From NCBI GenBank assembly GCA_020137815.1, contig CM035350.1, forward strand, positions 7,265,447 to 7,329,446: a stretch of DNA of 64,000 nt, in the 5' to 3' direction. A program made the position numbers and the translations under genes. Under the pieces are notes generated by a model that worked only from the letters and a program-made list of their open reading frames with translations, did not search any database and had not been told where the DNA came from. Positions 10,323 to 23,000 of this stretch are shown piece after piece. This DNA is from Hormiphora californensis (Eukaryota; Ctenophora; Tentaculata; Cydippida; Pleurobrachiidae). How positions within the stretch are numbered: position 1 is the first letter of the stretch; each line of letters begins with the position of its first letter.

Positions 10323-12741
10323 ATGACCTCAGATTGGGAAATTCAGATACAAACTCTTGTTGAAAGGCTTACTGAGGAATACTGTTGGACGCATAACTAC
10401 GAGCATGCCAAAACTGTTGCAAGCAGATCCCGGGGTATTTACAATACCCTTCTAAAAGAAACGGAAAATTTAGGAGGTCAGTAAATTAATTGCTTCCAAG
10501 TTTTTATTATTTATTACATACTTAGTTAAACTAAATATATATATGGTTTGCTGTTGAAAATCTCTAATAAAACAATCAATTATTGGTCAATTCTGAAGTA
10601 AAATTTGTTTTTCAGTTCGGTCAGAAGAAGTAGTGGTTTCAGCTGCTTGGTTGCACGATGTACTTGATAAGAAAATGATAAAAAGTGACAGAGAATACAA
10701 AGAGAAGGATTCTGAGATACGGTCTCTGTTGGCGAAACTCTTTACTGCGGAGGAGGCACAGCTAATTATGGAAATAACTGAAAATGTATCCTACTCAAAT
10801 GAGGTATAAAAAAGCAACGAAGTTTCAGCATATATACTTAGCTGAGAGGCCTATAATCCATTGAATTCTTGTCAAAATACGGCTTGACCTCATATTTTTG
10901 GGGGGCAAGCTAATTCCTTCACTAAATGTTAGCCAGGGACCTCCTAAGCCACCATAAAAAAGTCCTAAGCTCTACCCGTTGGGGGGAGGTCATTTCCGGG
11001 CCACGCCCTTTTTCTTAGCCTGAATTCAAAAGCGTAACTACCCTTAGGAAAGGAGTAGAGACAAAATTAAGGGCATCAGCGTGTTCAGCGTCCTCGAATT
11101 AGTGGGGGTAGGTGCCGGAATTAAGTCTCTATCTCATCTGGTTAATTAGATAATTGGATAATTAGATATGCGCATAGCCGTTTGCTGGCCATGTGGCTAT
11201 AGCCATCTTACCAAAAGAGTAGAGACAAAATCAAGGGCTCTAAAGTGTGTAGCGTCCTCGCATTAGTGGGGGTAGGTGCTGAAATCAAGTCTCTATCTCA
11301 ACTTGTTAATGAGATAATTGGATAATTAGCTTTGCGCATAACCGATTTTGGCTATATGGCTATAGCCACTTAGGAATGGTTTAGAGACTTTTCGCTGGTG
11401 CCATTTTGTTCAGAAATAAATTTTAATCTAAGAGTTGTGGAAAAATTTAGGCCCTATCTCTTACCGTTTTGACGTTACTTGCGGTCAAAGAAGGCCAAAT
11501 CAGCCGAATGTGCCAAAAAATGAATAAAAAATTGGCGTTTTCGGCTGATTTGGCCATCTTTGACCGCAAGTAACGCCAAAACGGTAAGAGATAGGGCCTA
11601 AACTTTTCCACAACTCTTAGATTAAAATTTTTTTCTGAACAAAATGGCACCAGTGAAAAATCTCTAAACCATTCCTAAGTGGCTATAGCCATATAGCCAA
11701 AATCGGTTATGCGCAAAGCTAATTATCCAATTATCTCATTAACAAGTTGAGATAGAGACTTGATTTCAGCACCTACCCCCACTAATGCGAGGACGCTACA
11801 CACTTTAGAGCCCTTGATTTTGTCTCTACTCCTTTGCTAAGATGGCTATAGCCACATGGCCAGCAAACGGCTATGCGCATATCTAATTATCCAATTATCT
11901 AATTAACCAGATGAGATAGAGACTTAATTCCGGCACCTACCCCCACTAATTCGAGGACGCTGAACACGCTGATGCCCTTAATTTTGTCTCTACTCCTTTC
12001 CTAAGGGTAGTTACGCTTTTGAATTCAGGCTAAGAAAAAGGGCGTGGCCCGGAAATGACCTCCCCCCAACGGGTAGAGCTTAGGACTTTTTTATGGTGGC
12101 TTAGGAGGTCCCTGGCTAACATTTAGTGAAGGAATTAGCTTGCCCCCCAAAAATATGAGGTCACGGCAAGAATTCAATGTATTACTAGCTGTACATGATG
12201 ATAGACAATGTCATAGTAGAGACTAGGTAAGGGCGTGTTTCTACTGATTTACCAATTTCTTGCAGGTCAAAGGGAAAAAGAAGGATTTAGGAAAGTTCGA
12301 GATTCTTCGGAACATTGTTTCTGACGCTGATAAATTGGAAGCAATTGGTATGGAGGGACTGTTCCGGTGTTACATGTATAACTTCGGGACACACGGATGT
12401 CATGATCAGGTAATTAATTATTCTCGGAAACCATTCAACTAATTTAGTTGTGAGAGTTGTACATGCGATTTAGATTCGTAAGCTATAATCCCCCGTATAA
12501 TAATCCCATCTAACATTTTGTTTTTCTTTAGGCTGCTAAAAGCCTTGTTCAGCATTGTGATGATAAACTCATTCGCCTTCAACCGCTGTTCATCAAAACT
12601 CCTGAAGGAAAACGACTCGGAGAACCACTGCATCAAGCCATTGTTGATTTTCGAGACGGAAAATTTTCCTTTGAAGAAGTTAAGAAATATGTTCATGACA
12701 AGAATGTTGCATCTGGCTTAATTAAAAACAGTGGGTGTTAG
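10323..12741 (+). CDS. HD-domain phosphohydrolase, YedJ-like
   Basis: Exons 10323-10476, 10616-10803, 12266-12409 and 12532-12741 join in phase to 231 residues, the size of bacterial YedJ-type HD proteins. Metal ligands of the HD fold are visible: H28 in THNYEHAK, H65-D66 in AAWLHDVLD, and D134 (or D136) in VSDADKLEA. The family cleaves phosphate esters of nucleotides or similar small molecules in the cytosol; the substrate of the eukaryotic members is not clear to me. The C-terminal helix bundle (SLVQHCDDKLIRL, LHQAIVDFRDG) also fits the family. Intron 2 is enlarged by a 1.3-kb palindromic element (10859-12179); the other introns are short. The gene starts about 70 bp after the poly(A) signal of the previous gene. 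Confidence 0.85.
10859..12179. mobile_element. Foldback element in intron 2 of the HD gene, 1.3 kb
   Basis: It begins CATTGAATTCTTG and ends CAAGAATTCAATG. The left end carries a short extra stretch (TCAAAATACGG) relative to the right; beyond it the arms match closely to a centre near 11520. Each arm holds two tandem versions of a module of about 150 bp containing CCTACCCCCACTAATGCGAG, TTAATTAGATAATTGGATAA and GGCTATAGCC-type blocks. No transposase or clear target duplication is seen. Transcription of the host intron would produce an RNA hairpin of about 650 bp per arm. Confidence 0.85.
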
Positions 12742-12941
12742 AGACTTGTTTTGCTTATTGGACACACTGATTACACACTGATTATTTTTAATCGTTTTTA
12801 GATTATTTTATTCCCATTTATACCATTTCTAATTATTGCACAACTTTTCCCACAGTTAAACAGTCCTAATTATCTAATTTTGATTTCGTTTAAATCACAG
12901 AGATGTTTGCCAGTGTTTAATCCTCTGCCTTCGTTTTAGAA

Positions 12942-15056
12942 ATGCAGATTCTCAAACGGCTAACTCTACGAATCCTGATATGTATTGCAGTGTTCCTTTA
13001 CTGTCTTCAGGTCTTGCTCTCTAACTGGAACTCCTTCCTTCTTACTTGCATCGTCACCCCACTCTTCATGTACGGTCTAAATGTGCTCCTGAGAAAAGAC
13101 TCCCTTTCCGCCTCAGTATCAATCGATGCTCTATTCGGCACCTTGACCTACCCTCAACATTCACTTCGAGAATTTTTCTGGATTCGGAGACATCGGCCCT
13201 TCCCGAGAGACTTCAATGATTCCATCATATCGAAGCCAATTTACCAAGTCATGGACAATGTGTTGGATAAGTTTGTGCTAAGTTGGCACTCGGACATAAC
13301 CCAGAGCAAGAAATTCCCTGCTGCCGTTAGGAGAGAGCTGACGTATGTGGTACATCAGGCGTACGGTCGAATGAAATTAATCGATAAGTTTGAACTCATC
13401 CAGTTCGTGCTAGACATAATTTTAGTTCGAATTCAGGAAGTTGCTCGGAATACCTCTCCAGATTTGACTCAAATCAGTCACGCGGCGACTGTTAAAAGAC
13501 CCAAAGAACAATACATTCGGGCTATTTGTGACCTCCTACTGAATGTGCTGATGAGACCACTTAGTTTTCAGTGCGAGGCCATTAGGCCGGTTCTACGGGA
13601 GATTCTCTCCACGGTCGTCTTAACTCCAATTGTAGAGGACATGACAGAGCCCTCCTTCATCTACAAGATCCTTCTTGATCTCATCGAAGATGATGAGGAG
13701 CTGGTTATCTCCGAGGAAGACCTGGAATTCATGCAGTCCAAACGGGAGAATCAGGGGAGGGGCTTTGATGTTCTGGCGGAGAAACCACAAGAGGAACCGG
13801 AGGAACGGCAAGCCTTCATTCGGCCTGGTCATTTTGATCAGGACCAAAGAGGCAATCGTTTTCGAATTCCAAAAGTTCGGTTATTCGGGGAGGGTCTCAA
13901 GAGGTTTGCAGTTTACGTGATCGAGTATTCCACCAAACTTTGGGAAGATGACAACACACAGAGCCGCGAAGATATTCAACTGCACCTTGTGGGAAGAAGA
14001 TTCAAAGAGTTCTCAGCCCTTCATGACAGGCTCTTGAAATTTGCAGAAACAAAAATCATTGTCAAGAATATAACTTTCCCCAGCAAGGAGGCATTTTCTT
14101 CCTTCCCTTTCAATCGTCTCGACAAAGACTTCCTATCCGGCCGAAGAGATTTACTAACTCAGTACATGAATGAACTTTCCAAGTACACCGCTGTTGTTGA
14201 GTCTCCCGACTTTAGGGAGTTTCTCGGGTTTGAGAAGGACAAACTAACTGAGTTTGGGGCACGGAGAAACAGTTTTGCAGAAACCAAGATCGGTGGAAAA
14301 CTATCCAAAGTGTTTCAGAAAATTTCAAGCACTTTCGAGAGGGCTACATCCAGTTTTGATAAGCAAGACTTTCCGGACATTGAGGGGGAAAAGTATGCCT
14401 CGTACAAGGAGACATCTAAAAAGCAGAAGAAGCTCCATACTCTTTCTCGTGAGCACTACAATTACCTGAATGCCCCCTGTAGTTCAGATATTAATAAGTT
14501 ATTGGATGCACATCTCAAAAAGAAGCAAGCAGAAATACCGGTTATAACTGATCCAATTTACTGCGTCGAACCTAGTTATCAACCAATGTCTGTTACTGAG
14601 TGTCGATTTACCCCAACCATCCTTAGTATAGTTCAAAAACTCTTCTGGAGAACGGGGAACTTATTGGGTAAATCTGGGCTAGCTCGCATGATCTCCGCTA
14701 TTTTTCGTCTCCCGTTTAACCGGTTTATCATGAACAAGGTGAATCAGCTAACATCTGAGTTGTACTGGTTTATTTATATCTCAAAGCTGAATAAGATAGT
14801 GTTTGAGGATGATGAAGAGGGTGAGGAGGAAGAGAAAATATCTAAAGATCAGTTTATAGATAGAGTTTTAGCCAAGTATAACTATAAATTGCTCAAGAGG
14901 TTTGAACTGAGAAATGCTATCGAGGTCTTTGCAGATGCATTGTCCGATAAAGTTACAAATCAGTCGATATTGTTTTTTGTCGCCGATCATGTTTTACCAA
15001 TGTTTGTTCCTGAGCTAGATGGAAGATTGAAAACTCCGTATATTACACCCATATGA
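12942..15056 (+). CDS. Sorting nexin of the PXA-PX-nexin C class (SNX19/SNX13-like)
   Basis: 704 residues in a single exon. Two hydrophobic segments near residues 8-25 and 28-48 make a membrane anchor, followed by a PXA-type region (about 90-265; REEFFWIRR-like start, RPVLREILSTVVLTP and ...EPSFIYKILLDLI near its end). The PX domain (about 315-440) has RFAVYVIEY and the phosphoinositide-binding RRFKEF motif. The nexin C region is about 570-690 (LFWRTGNLLGKSGLARMISAIFR). No RGS domain is seen between PXA and PX, which favours SNX19 over SNX13, SNX14 or SNX25. These proteins tether endosomes or lysosomes to the ER. At 704 residues it is shorter than the human relatives. Start at 12942 is the first Met of the open frame. 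AATAAA follows at 15215. Confidence 0.85.
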   Translation: MQILKRLTLRILICIAVFLYCLQVLLSNWNSFLLTCIVTPLFMYGLNVLLRKDSLSASVSIDALFGTLTYPQHSLREFFWIRRHRPFPRDFNDSIISKPIYQVMDNVLDKFVLSWHSDITQSKKFPAAVRRELTYVVHQAYGRMKLIDKFELIQFVLDIILVRIQEVARNTSPDLTQISHAATVKRPKEQYIRAICDLLLNVLMRPLSFQCEAIRPVLREILSTVVLTPIVEDMTEPSFIYKILLDLIEDDEELVISEEDLEFMQSKRENQGRGFDVLAEKPQEEPEERQAFIRPGHFDQDQRGNRFRIPKVRLFGEGLKRFAVYVIEYSTKLWEDDNTQSREDIQLHLVGRRFKEFSALHDRLLKFAETKIIVKNITFPSKEAFSSFPFNRLDKDFLSGRRDLLTQYMNELSKYTAVVESPDFREFLGFEKDKLTEFGARRNSFAETKIGGKLSKVFQKISSTFERATSSFDKQDFPDIEGEKYASYKETSKKQKKLHTLSREHYNYLNAPCSSDINKLLDAHLKKKQAEIPVITDPIYCVEPSYQPMSVTECRFTPTILSIVQKLFWRTGNLLGKSGLARMISAIFRLPFNRFIMNKVNQLTSELYWFIYISKLNKIVFEDDEEGEEEEKISKDQFIDRVLAKYNYKLLKRFELRNAIEVFADALSDKVTNQSILFFVADHVLPMFVPELDGRLKTPYITPI

Positions 15057-15214
15057 CACACAAGTTTTAATTTTTCATCGTTTATTTTACTGATTAATGT
15101 AATTTATTGTTTTGAATGTTTTCCAGTTTTTTAATTTCTTGTTTTTATTGGACAGTTTGGGAAACTCTTTAGTGTTTAGATTCCGATACAAAATGCTATA
15201 ACACAACTTTCCGC

Positions 15215-15220
15215 AATAAA
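15215..15220 (+). promoter_or_regulatory. Poly(A) signal AATAAA
   Basis: AATAAA lies 159 bp downstream of the sorting nexin stop codon and is followed by a GT-rich stretch. Confidence 0.6.
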
Positions 15221-17027
<1,807 letters not shown>

Positions 17028-20000
17028 TCAGATGGTGGCCTTGAGACTATTCTTTCTTATTTCATTAGTTGACCGTGAATGGATATCAGCTGACTTTAAA
17101 TTGGTCTGGTTACCAAAGTTGCTGTATAGTCTGGCAATCCTATCTAGTTCACTGTCCATTGACATGTGATCGAAGTGTCGGTCAATACTAGCAGTACCCT
17201 TCATTCCTGATACAATGCTGCCCACATGGACTAGGTTGAGGGCCCCAGCGTCAATGTGGTCCTTCATTTGGACGATCACGGTGGGCCACAGGAAGAAGCA
17301 GATGAAGAAATCTGAAGAAAGGGGGTGGTTAATATGTGGTCATCATTCTCTATCCACATTTCCAGTCTTTCATTAATACCACTCAAGGATTTATTACGAG
17401 TCCCATCTCTCTTTTACATTCCCAATCCCTCAAATGTATATCTCCTTGCTCTGCCGAAACCTCATGTGCAGAGAAATAACCCGCACAGAGTAAATAAAAT
17501 GTAAGCTACACAAACGGGACACAAACATCTCCCTCTAATTTATACCTGCGATCATGTTTCCGGGTATATGGCACCTAATCCGTAGCAACACCCGGGCTCC
17601 AGTCACATAGAAGACATATCCGAAGTAGCATGTCCAGGCGATACTGCTGCTGCCCGGGATATGTAACTGCCACTCCACTATGTTAAATACCACAACTCCA
17701 ATCAGTAGCATGGATAGAGATATCTAGGAGGAAATGTATGGGTGATGGAAAGAGTTTAGGGGAGATGAGTTGACACTGGAGGGCCAGGGTACTGTATCTA
17801 GATTGCAATAGACCCTCCCGGAGGGTCCCTCCGGTACTGTTAGAGAAGCTCGATCACTCACAAAACCACTAACAAAAGCACTTACAAAACCCTCCCTTCA
17901 CCAGTAGAGCTAAAGAAGGGCCAGGTAAAAACACCCCCTCTCGTACCTGCCACAGATATGGATGTTTACTGTTGTTAGTCTTGGCCAGGCAGTTCCCACA
18001 CGTGTAAGGTCCCAGCACCACGTTCTTTAGAGTCTCCCTCATGAGCCGGGGCTGCCACGTGGTAATCACATCGAGGAGGCCAATTGTAAACTGGGGTGGG
18101 TCGTAGTCTTCCTCTCTGAACTCAGATTCAAGTCCTTGGTAGATGGCAGCACACAGGATGAGAAGAAGGATGGTGTAAGGGAAGGCCGCCACTATACTCG
18201 CCGTCTGGATTGCCACCAAGGCAGACCGCCCCCCTGCTGCAAGGAGCGACGTGGCACAGGCACCTTCCACCATCGCCCAGAATATTCGTTGGGTAACAGG
18301 CGGCTCCTGAATGGTTGAGAGGGTTATTCAGAGAGGGGGCACATTGGGTACAGTAACTCTATGAGAAGTTTACCAAAATTTCAGACACTTGTTTATTGCC
18401 CCACGGTACAACTCATGCGCTCACAACTACACCTCCTTCCCCACTGTAACACACATCCCCAACTCACACTATCTCCGTTACTAGCGAGAGAGTCAATGAT
18501 GAGCGATCCAGAATCACTACTGGTCAGCAGGTACAGAACCAGCCCCACTAGTGACACAACAGAGAGGAAGTTCCCATAAATATCCCCATAGCTCGCCATC
18601 AACATGAACCACATTTTCTCCTTCTCGTGACAGGACAACCGTGTGATCTGTTTTTTATCCACCATCATCATCGTAGAGCCGTATTCTGTTGTGCTGTTTA
18701 TCTGTGGACGAGAGGGGGTGTCAGATGGGGGCCGGAATAGGGAACCCATAAGAGGTCAAATGTGGGCCCTAAATGGTGGTGATGTCAAGTATTATACACA
18801 CGTCCTGTAATTTGAAACCAGACAATGTCTGAGACATTCTGAGAACAGAGTAGAGAGAGTCAACTGTCACGCTGTACTGCTCTCACGACAAATATTTCTA
18901 AAAACTGAATAGGTATAATTGGGTATAATTAGGTATAATTGGGTATAATTGGCCCATGACAGCGACTGGTTCACGACTTAAACTAACTTTTTTCATTTCA
19001 TTTTTGGCATAATTGGTTCGGGTTACCTCTGTGGAAAGGTTGTATATCGTGTTGTTGAATGATTCGATGATTCCTCTGCTGCACGGATTGCACTCTCCGT
19101 CCTTGCAAAGTATCCCCTCCCACCCTGTCTTGTTCGGATAAACTGAGAGAGAGTGGGATGAAGGAGAGAGAGTGGGGGTAACCATGGTAACACTGAAGAG
19201 TTCCTAGCACTATGGTTACCAAGGTAACTAATTACCTGTATCAATAAGAGAGATATCGGTGGGAACACTACTATTCCAATTGGGGCAACACAGCCCCTTT
19301 GAGGCAGCCAGCCGTTCCATTTTAATACCTGACCCACCGAACACCGTCAGCCACAGGAAGGAGTAGAGGACAGGTGCGGTTAGGGAGCCGTGTATGAACT
19401 CCCGGATAGTTCTGCCGCGGGATATTTTAGCGATGAAGGCTCCTACAAAGGGAGACCAAGCGATCCACCAGCTCCAATAGAACACTGTCCACTCGTTCAT
19501 CCAGGCACTATCACCGTCACTATCATCGACAGCCCTGGTGGGGAGATTGGGGTTCACACACTCCTCTCTTATTTAGTGGTATCAGTGTGGTGGGGAGATT
19601 GGGTGGGGTTCTCTCTCAGTCACGTCCAAATACCCCTCTCTTATTTAGGCTCAGGTTTAATTAGGTTACACTTATCTTACACACATACACAAACACGCTC
19701 TTTCTCCTAACCTGGCCCTGTCCTCTGAGCCATAGCTAGGTCCAACTTGTTCAAATGCGTCACAGTGGAAACTCAGTTGAACTAAATTCTGTACATAGAA
19801 TCCTAGTGTCTGAAATGGTGTCAAATTACAGAATAATATTATGTAAGATAGTACCACCCACGGAGGGTTCACAGGCAGATCACACATGATTCATCACACC
19901 CTCTCTTATCTGAGATCACACATGATTCAAGTATAAAATAGCCCATCACGGGGTACCGACTAGAGATCTGCAATGGGTAGTCTATACGTTAACTAGACAA

Positions 20001-23000
20001 TTTAGATTTTAGAACTTATATTTTACCTGGAGGAACAAGTTGAGTATGTAACTGGGACTATCCAGAAAGAAGACAACTAGCATAAGGAACATGCCAATTA
20101 TAAAACACGCCTGACTGATCCTCCTTACTCCCCTTCTTAGACCTGGAGGAGAGAGAAAGGGTGTCGGGTTAGGAGAGAGGGGTGTTGGGTTAGGAGGAGA
20201 GAGAAAGGGTGTCGGGTTAGGAGATAGCGTGTTGAATTGGGTTTGGAGATAGGGTGTTGGGTTGGGTTCAGGGTAGGGAAGAAAACATGGATGACATTAT
20301 ACATATTTCATAAAGAGAGAGAGAGGGAGGTTCAGCATAGTTACATGATGAACTACACACGTAACTATAATTGTATAGGGAAATACAAGTACATGTTGAT
20401 GTAACTATACATGGAAATACATGGAAATACATGTAACTTTTATTAGACAAGAAATATACACAGCTAGTAACGAGAAAATACCCCGTGATTTAAACACCTT
20501 GATCTCCGATAGATCCTATTAAAGGGGGCCGTGTTAGTGACACTTAAGTGACAAATTTGTCACTTACTAAGTGTTGCTGAATATTACATGCATAAATGTG
20601 ACAGGATATAATGTATGTACATATATATAATGTATATTGATATACTTGTGTGTACTTTATTTAAACTGCTCAGATAGGAAGCACACAAGTTAGAATGCTT
20701 AGCTTTGTAGATGGCTCGCTGGACTAAATCAAATTGTTGAACTCACTAACTTATTAATTAATTAATTAACACACCACGATTTTAAACTACCCTCAATAAA
20801 ATATCACTCACCACTGACAACGGAGAGCGTTGCACAAAAAGTGATACTCCAAATGATGAATATCTGAACATCTTTAGATTCCGGGATGAATGGAAACAGA
20901 AAATGCAGTCCTGCAGGAAAAGGAGATGTGGGTTGGTTTGTGTGTTTGTATGTCATGTTTGTATGTCATGGTAGAAGGAGACGCGACTGACTGGAGGGCG
21001 CGGCTATCCGAGTCGCGGTAATTCTCGACCAGAAACACAGAGAGAGAGTGCCGCGCGCACACACAGATAGGCCAGAGAGCTGGCTGCTGACACTCACACT
21101 GTGATGTGCTTTATGTCACAGTGATGTGCTTTATGTCACACTCACCTGAGTTCACCTGGATGACACCAATACCCAGGCTGGTACACACTCCGAATATTGT
21201 CGTGATAATGGAGAGAATGTCTATCAAATCCCCTACCCATCCGAATATCTAAAAATAGATGATGTGATCAGAGACCGGGAAAGACCGTTATTCTAGAAGG
21301 GGGGGGGTCAGGGGTACCTTTTCTCCGATGAGAGGGTAGAAGCAGCTCTTCATAGTAAGAGGCAGGTCCCATCTGAAGGACGTGAAGGCTAGCACAATCC
21401 CCACAATACAGTAGACTACCCAGGCGTGAAGACCTGAGTGGGTGATTTATTGTCTTGTCTTTAATTGGGTGCCCTTTGAAAGGACTACAGAAAAATATCA
21501 ATGTCTGAATTGACGCCCCGCTGCACGGAAATCTTTAGTAAAAGGCGAAAGATTTATTCGTGATGCAGTGAGACCAGACTACCAAGAGTTGCTCGTCCAT
21601 GCTATACAAATTTCAGAACAGAAACAAACCTTGTGTTTTACTACATTCTCTTAACTCACCCCAATGATAGAATGTGATATTCATAGCCATCTGGGCAAGT
21701 GAATTGTCGGGTAGATAGGGATCTTTAATGAATCGATTATCCGGTAAGAAGGTTGAGGTTGTGTAATGGCGGAGTGGCTCTGAAACACTGAAAATACACG
21801 TGGTCACATGACGGGGAGGGGAAGTAATATAGTAGTATAGGTAGGCTCCCCCTGGTGTTCTGCAGCAGTCTCTCTGCTACTTACTGCAGCAGTCTCTCTG
21901 CTACTGCTGCAGCAGCTATTGAGGTACATTCTTCCCCTGGATCAGGGCCCTATTGAGTGCTGGCAAGGACTTCTGAACAAGTGATGCCCTAGTAACCCCC
22001 TGGCCCCTAGTAACCCCCTAGTAACCTCCTAGTAACCCTCTAGTATCCTCCTAGTAACCCCCTAGTAACCTCTAGTAACCTCCTAGTAATCTCCTAGTAA
22101 CCTCCGAGTAACCTCCTAGTAACCCTCTAGTAACCTCCTAGTAACCCCCTAATCCCTATTAACCTCCTAGTAACCTCCTAGTAACCCTCTAGTAACCTCC
22201 TAGTAACCCTCCTAGTAACCCCCTAGTAACCCCCTAGTAACCTCCTAGTAAACCTCTAGTAATCTCCTAATAACCCCCTAGTAACCCTCTAGTAACCTCC
22301 TCATAACCTCCTATTAACCCTCTAGTATCCCTGTAGTAACCTCCTAGTAACCCCCTAGTAACCTCCTAGTAATCCCCTCATAACCTCCTAGTAACCCACT
22401 AGTAACCTCCTAGTAATCCCCTCATAACCTCCTAGTAACCCACTAGTAACCTCCTAGTAACCCTCTAGTAACCCCCTAGTAACCCCCTAGTAACCTCCTA
22501 GTAACCCTCTAGTAACCTCCTAGTAACCCCCTAGTAACCTCGTTGAGGTTTACCTAAAAAAGAAGAGTCCTATTCCGATACCGCAGGCAAACAACATAGA
22601 AAACCACTCTGCATCTGAAAACTCTGGCTCGTCTTTATCCTTGCCTGTGTGAAAATAGGCAGTCAGCATGACAAAACACAAATAATGACAATGAGTGATA
22701 ACGAGACATACCGAGTTTGACATTAGCGTATTTGCTGAAGTAGAGCCAAGTGACAAAGAGACATACATACTTACCGAGTTTGACATTGGCGTATTTGCTG
22801 AAGTAGAGCCAAATGACGAAGAAAGCTCTGAAGTCCTGGCTGCCAATAAACAGCCATGTAAAGTACTCTGACAAGCGCCGCTTGATATTCAAAAACTGGA
22901 ACTGAGCATCTGGAATTAGATGTGAATTAGGTGTGAGCAGTAGTACATGTGTAAGGTAAGGGAAGTACCCCCAATCTCCCCAGCAGTACCCCAATCTCCC

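Noticed and set aside
21447-21645. The three ~190-bp dispersed repeats as SINEs
   Set aside because: The conserved core has the U5 loop, an Sm-like site and a 3' hairpin in the right order, with snRNA-type flanks. No tRNA-like A/B boxes or poly(A) tail are present.
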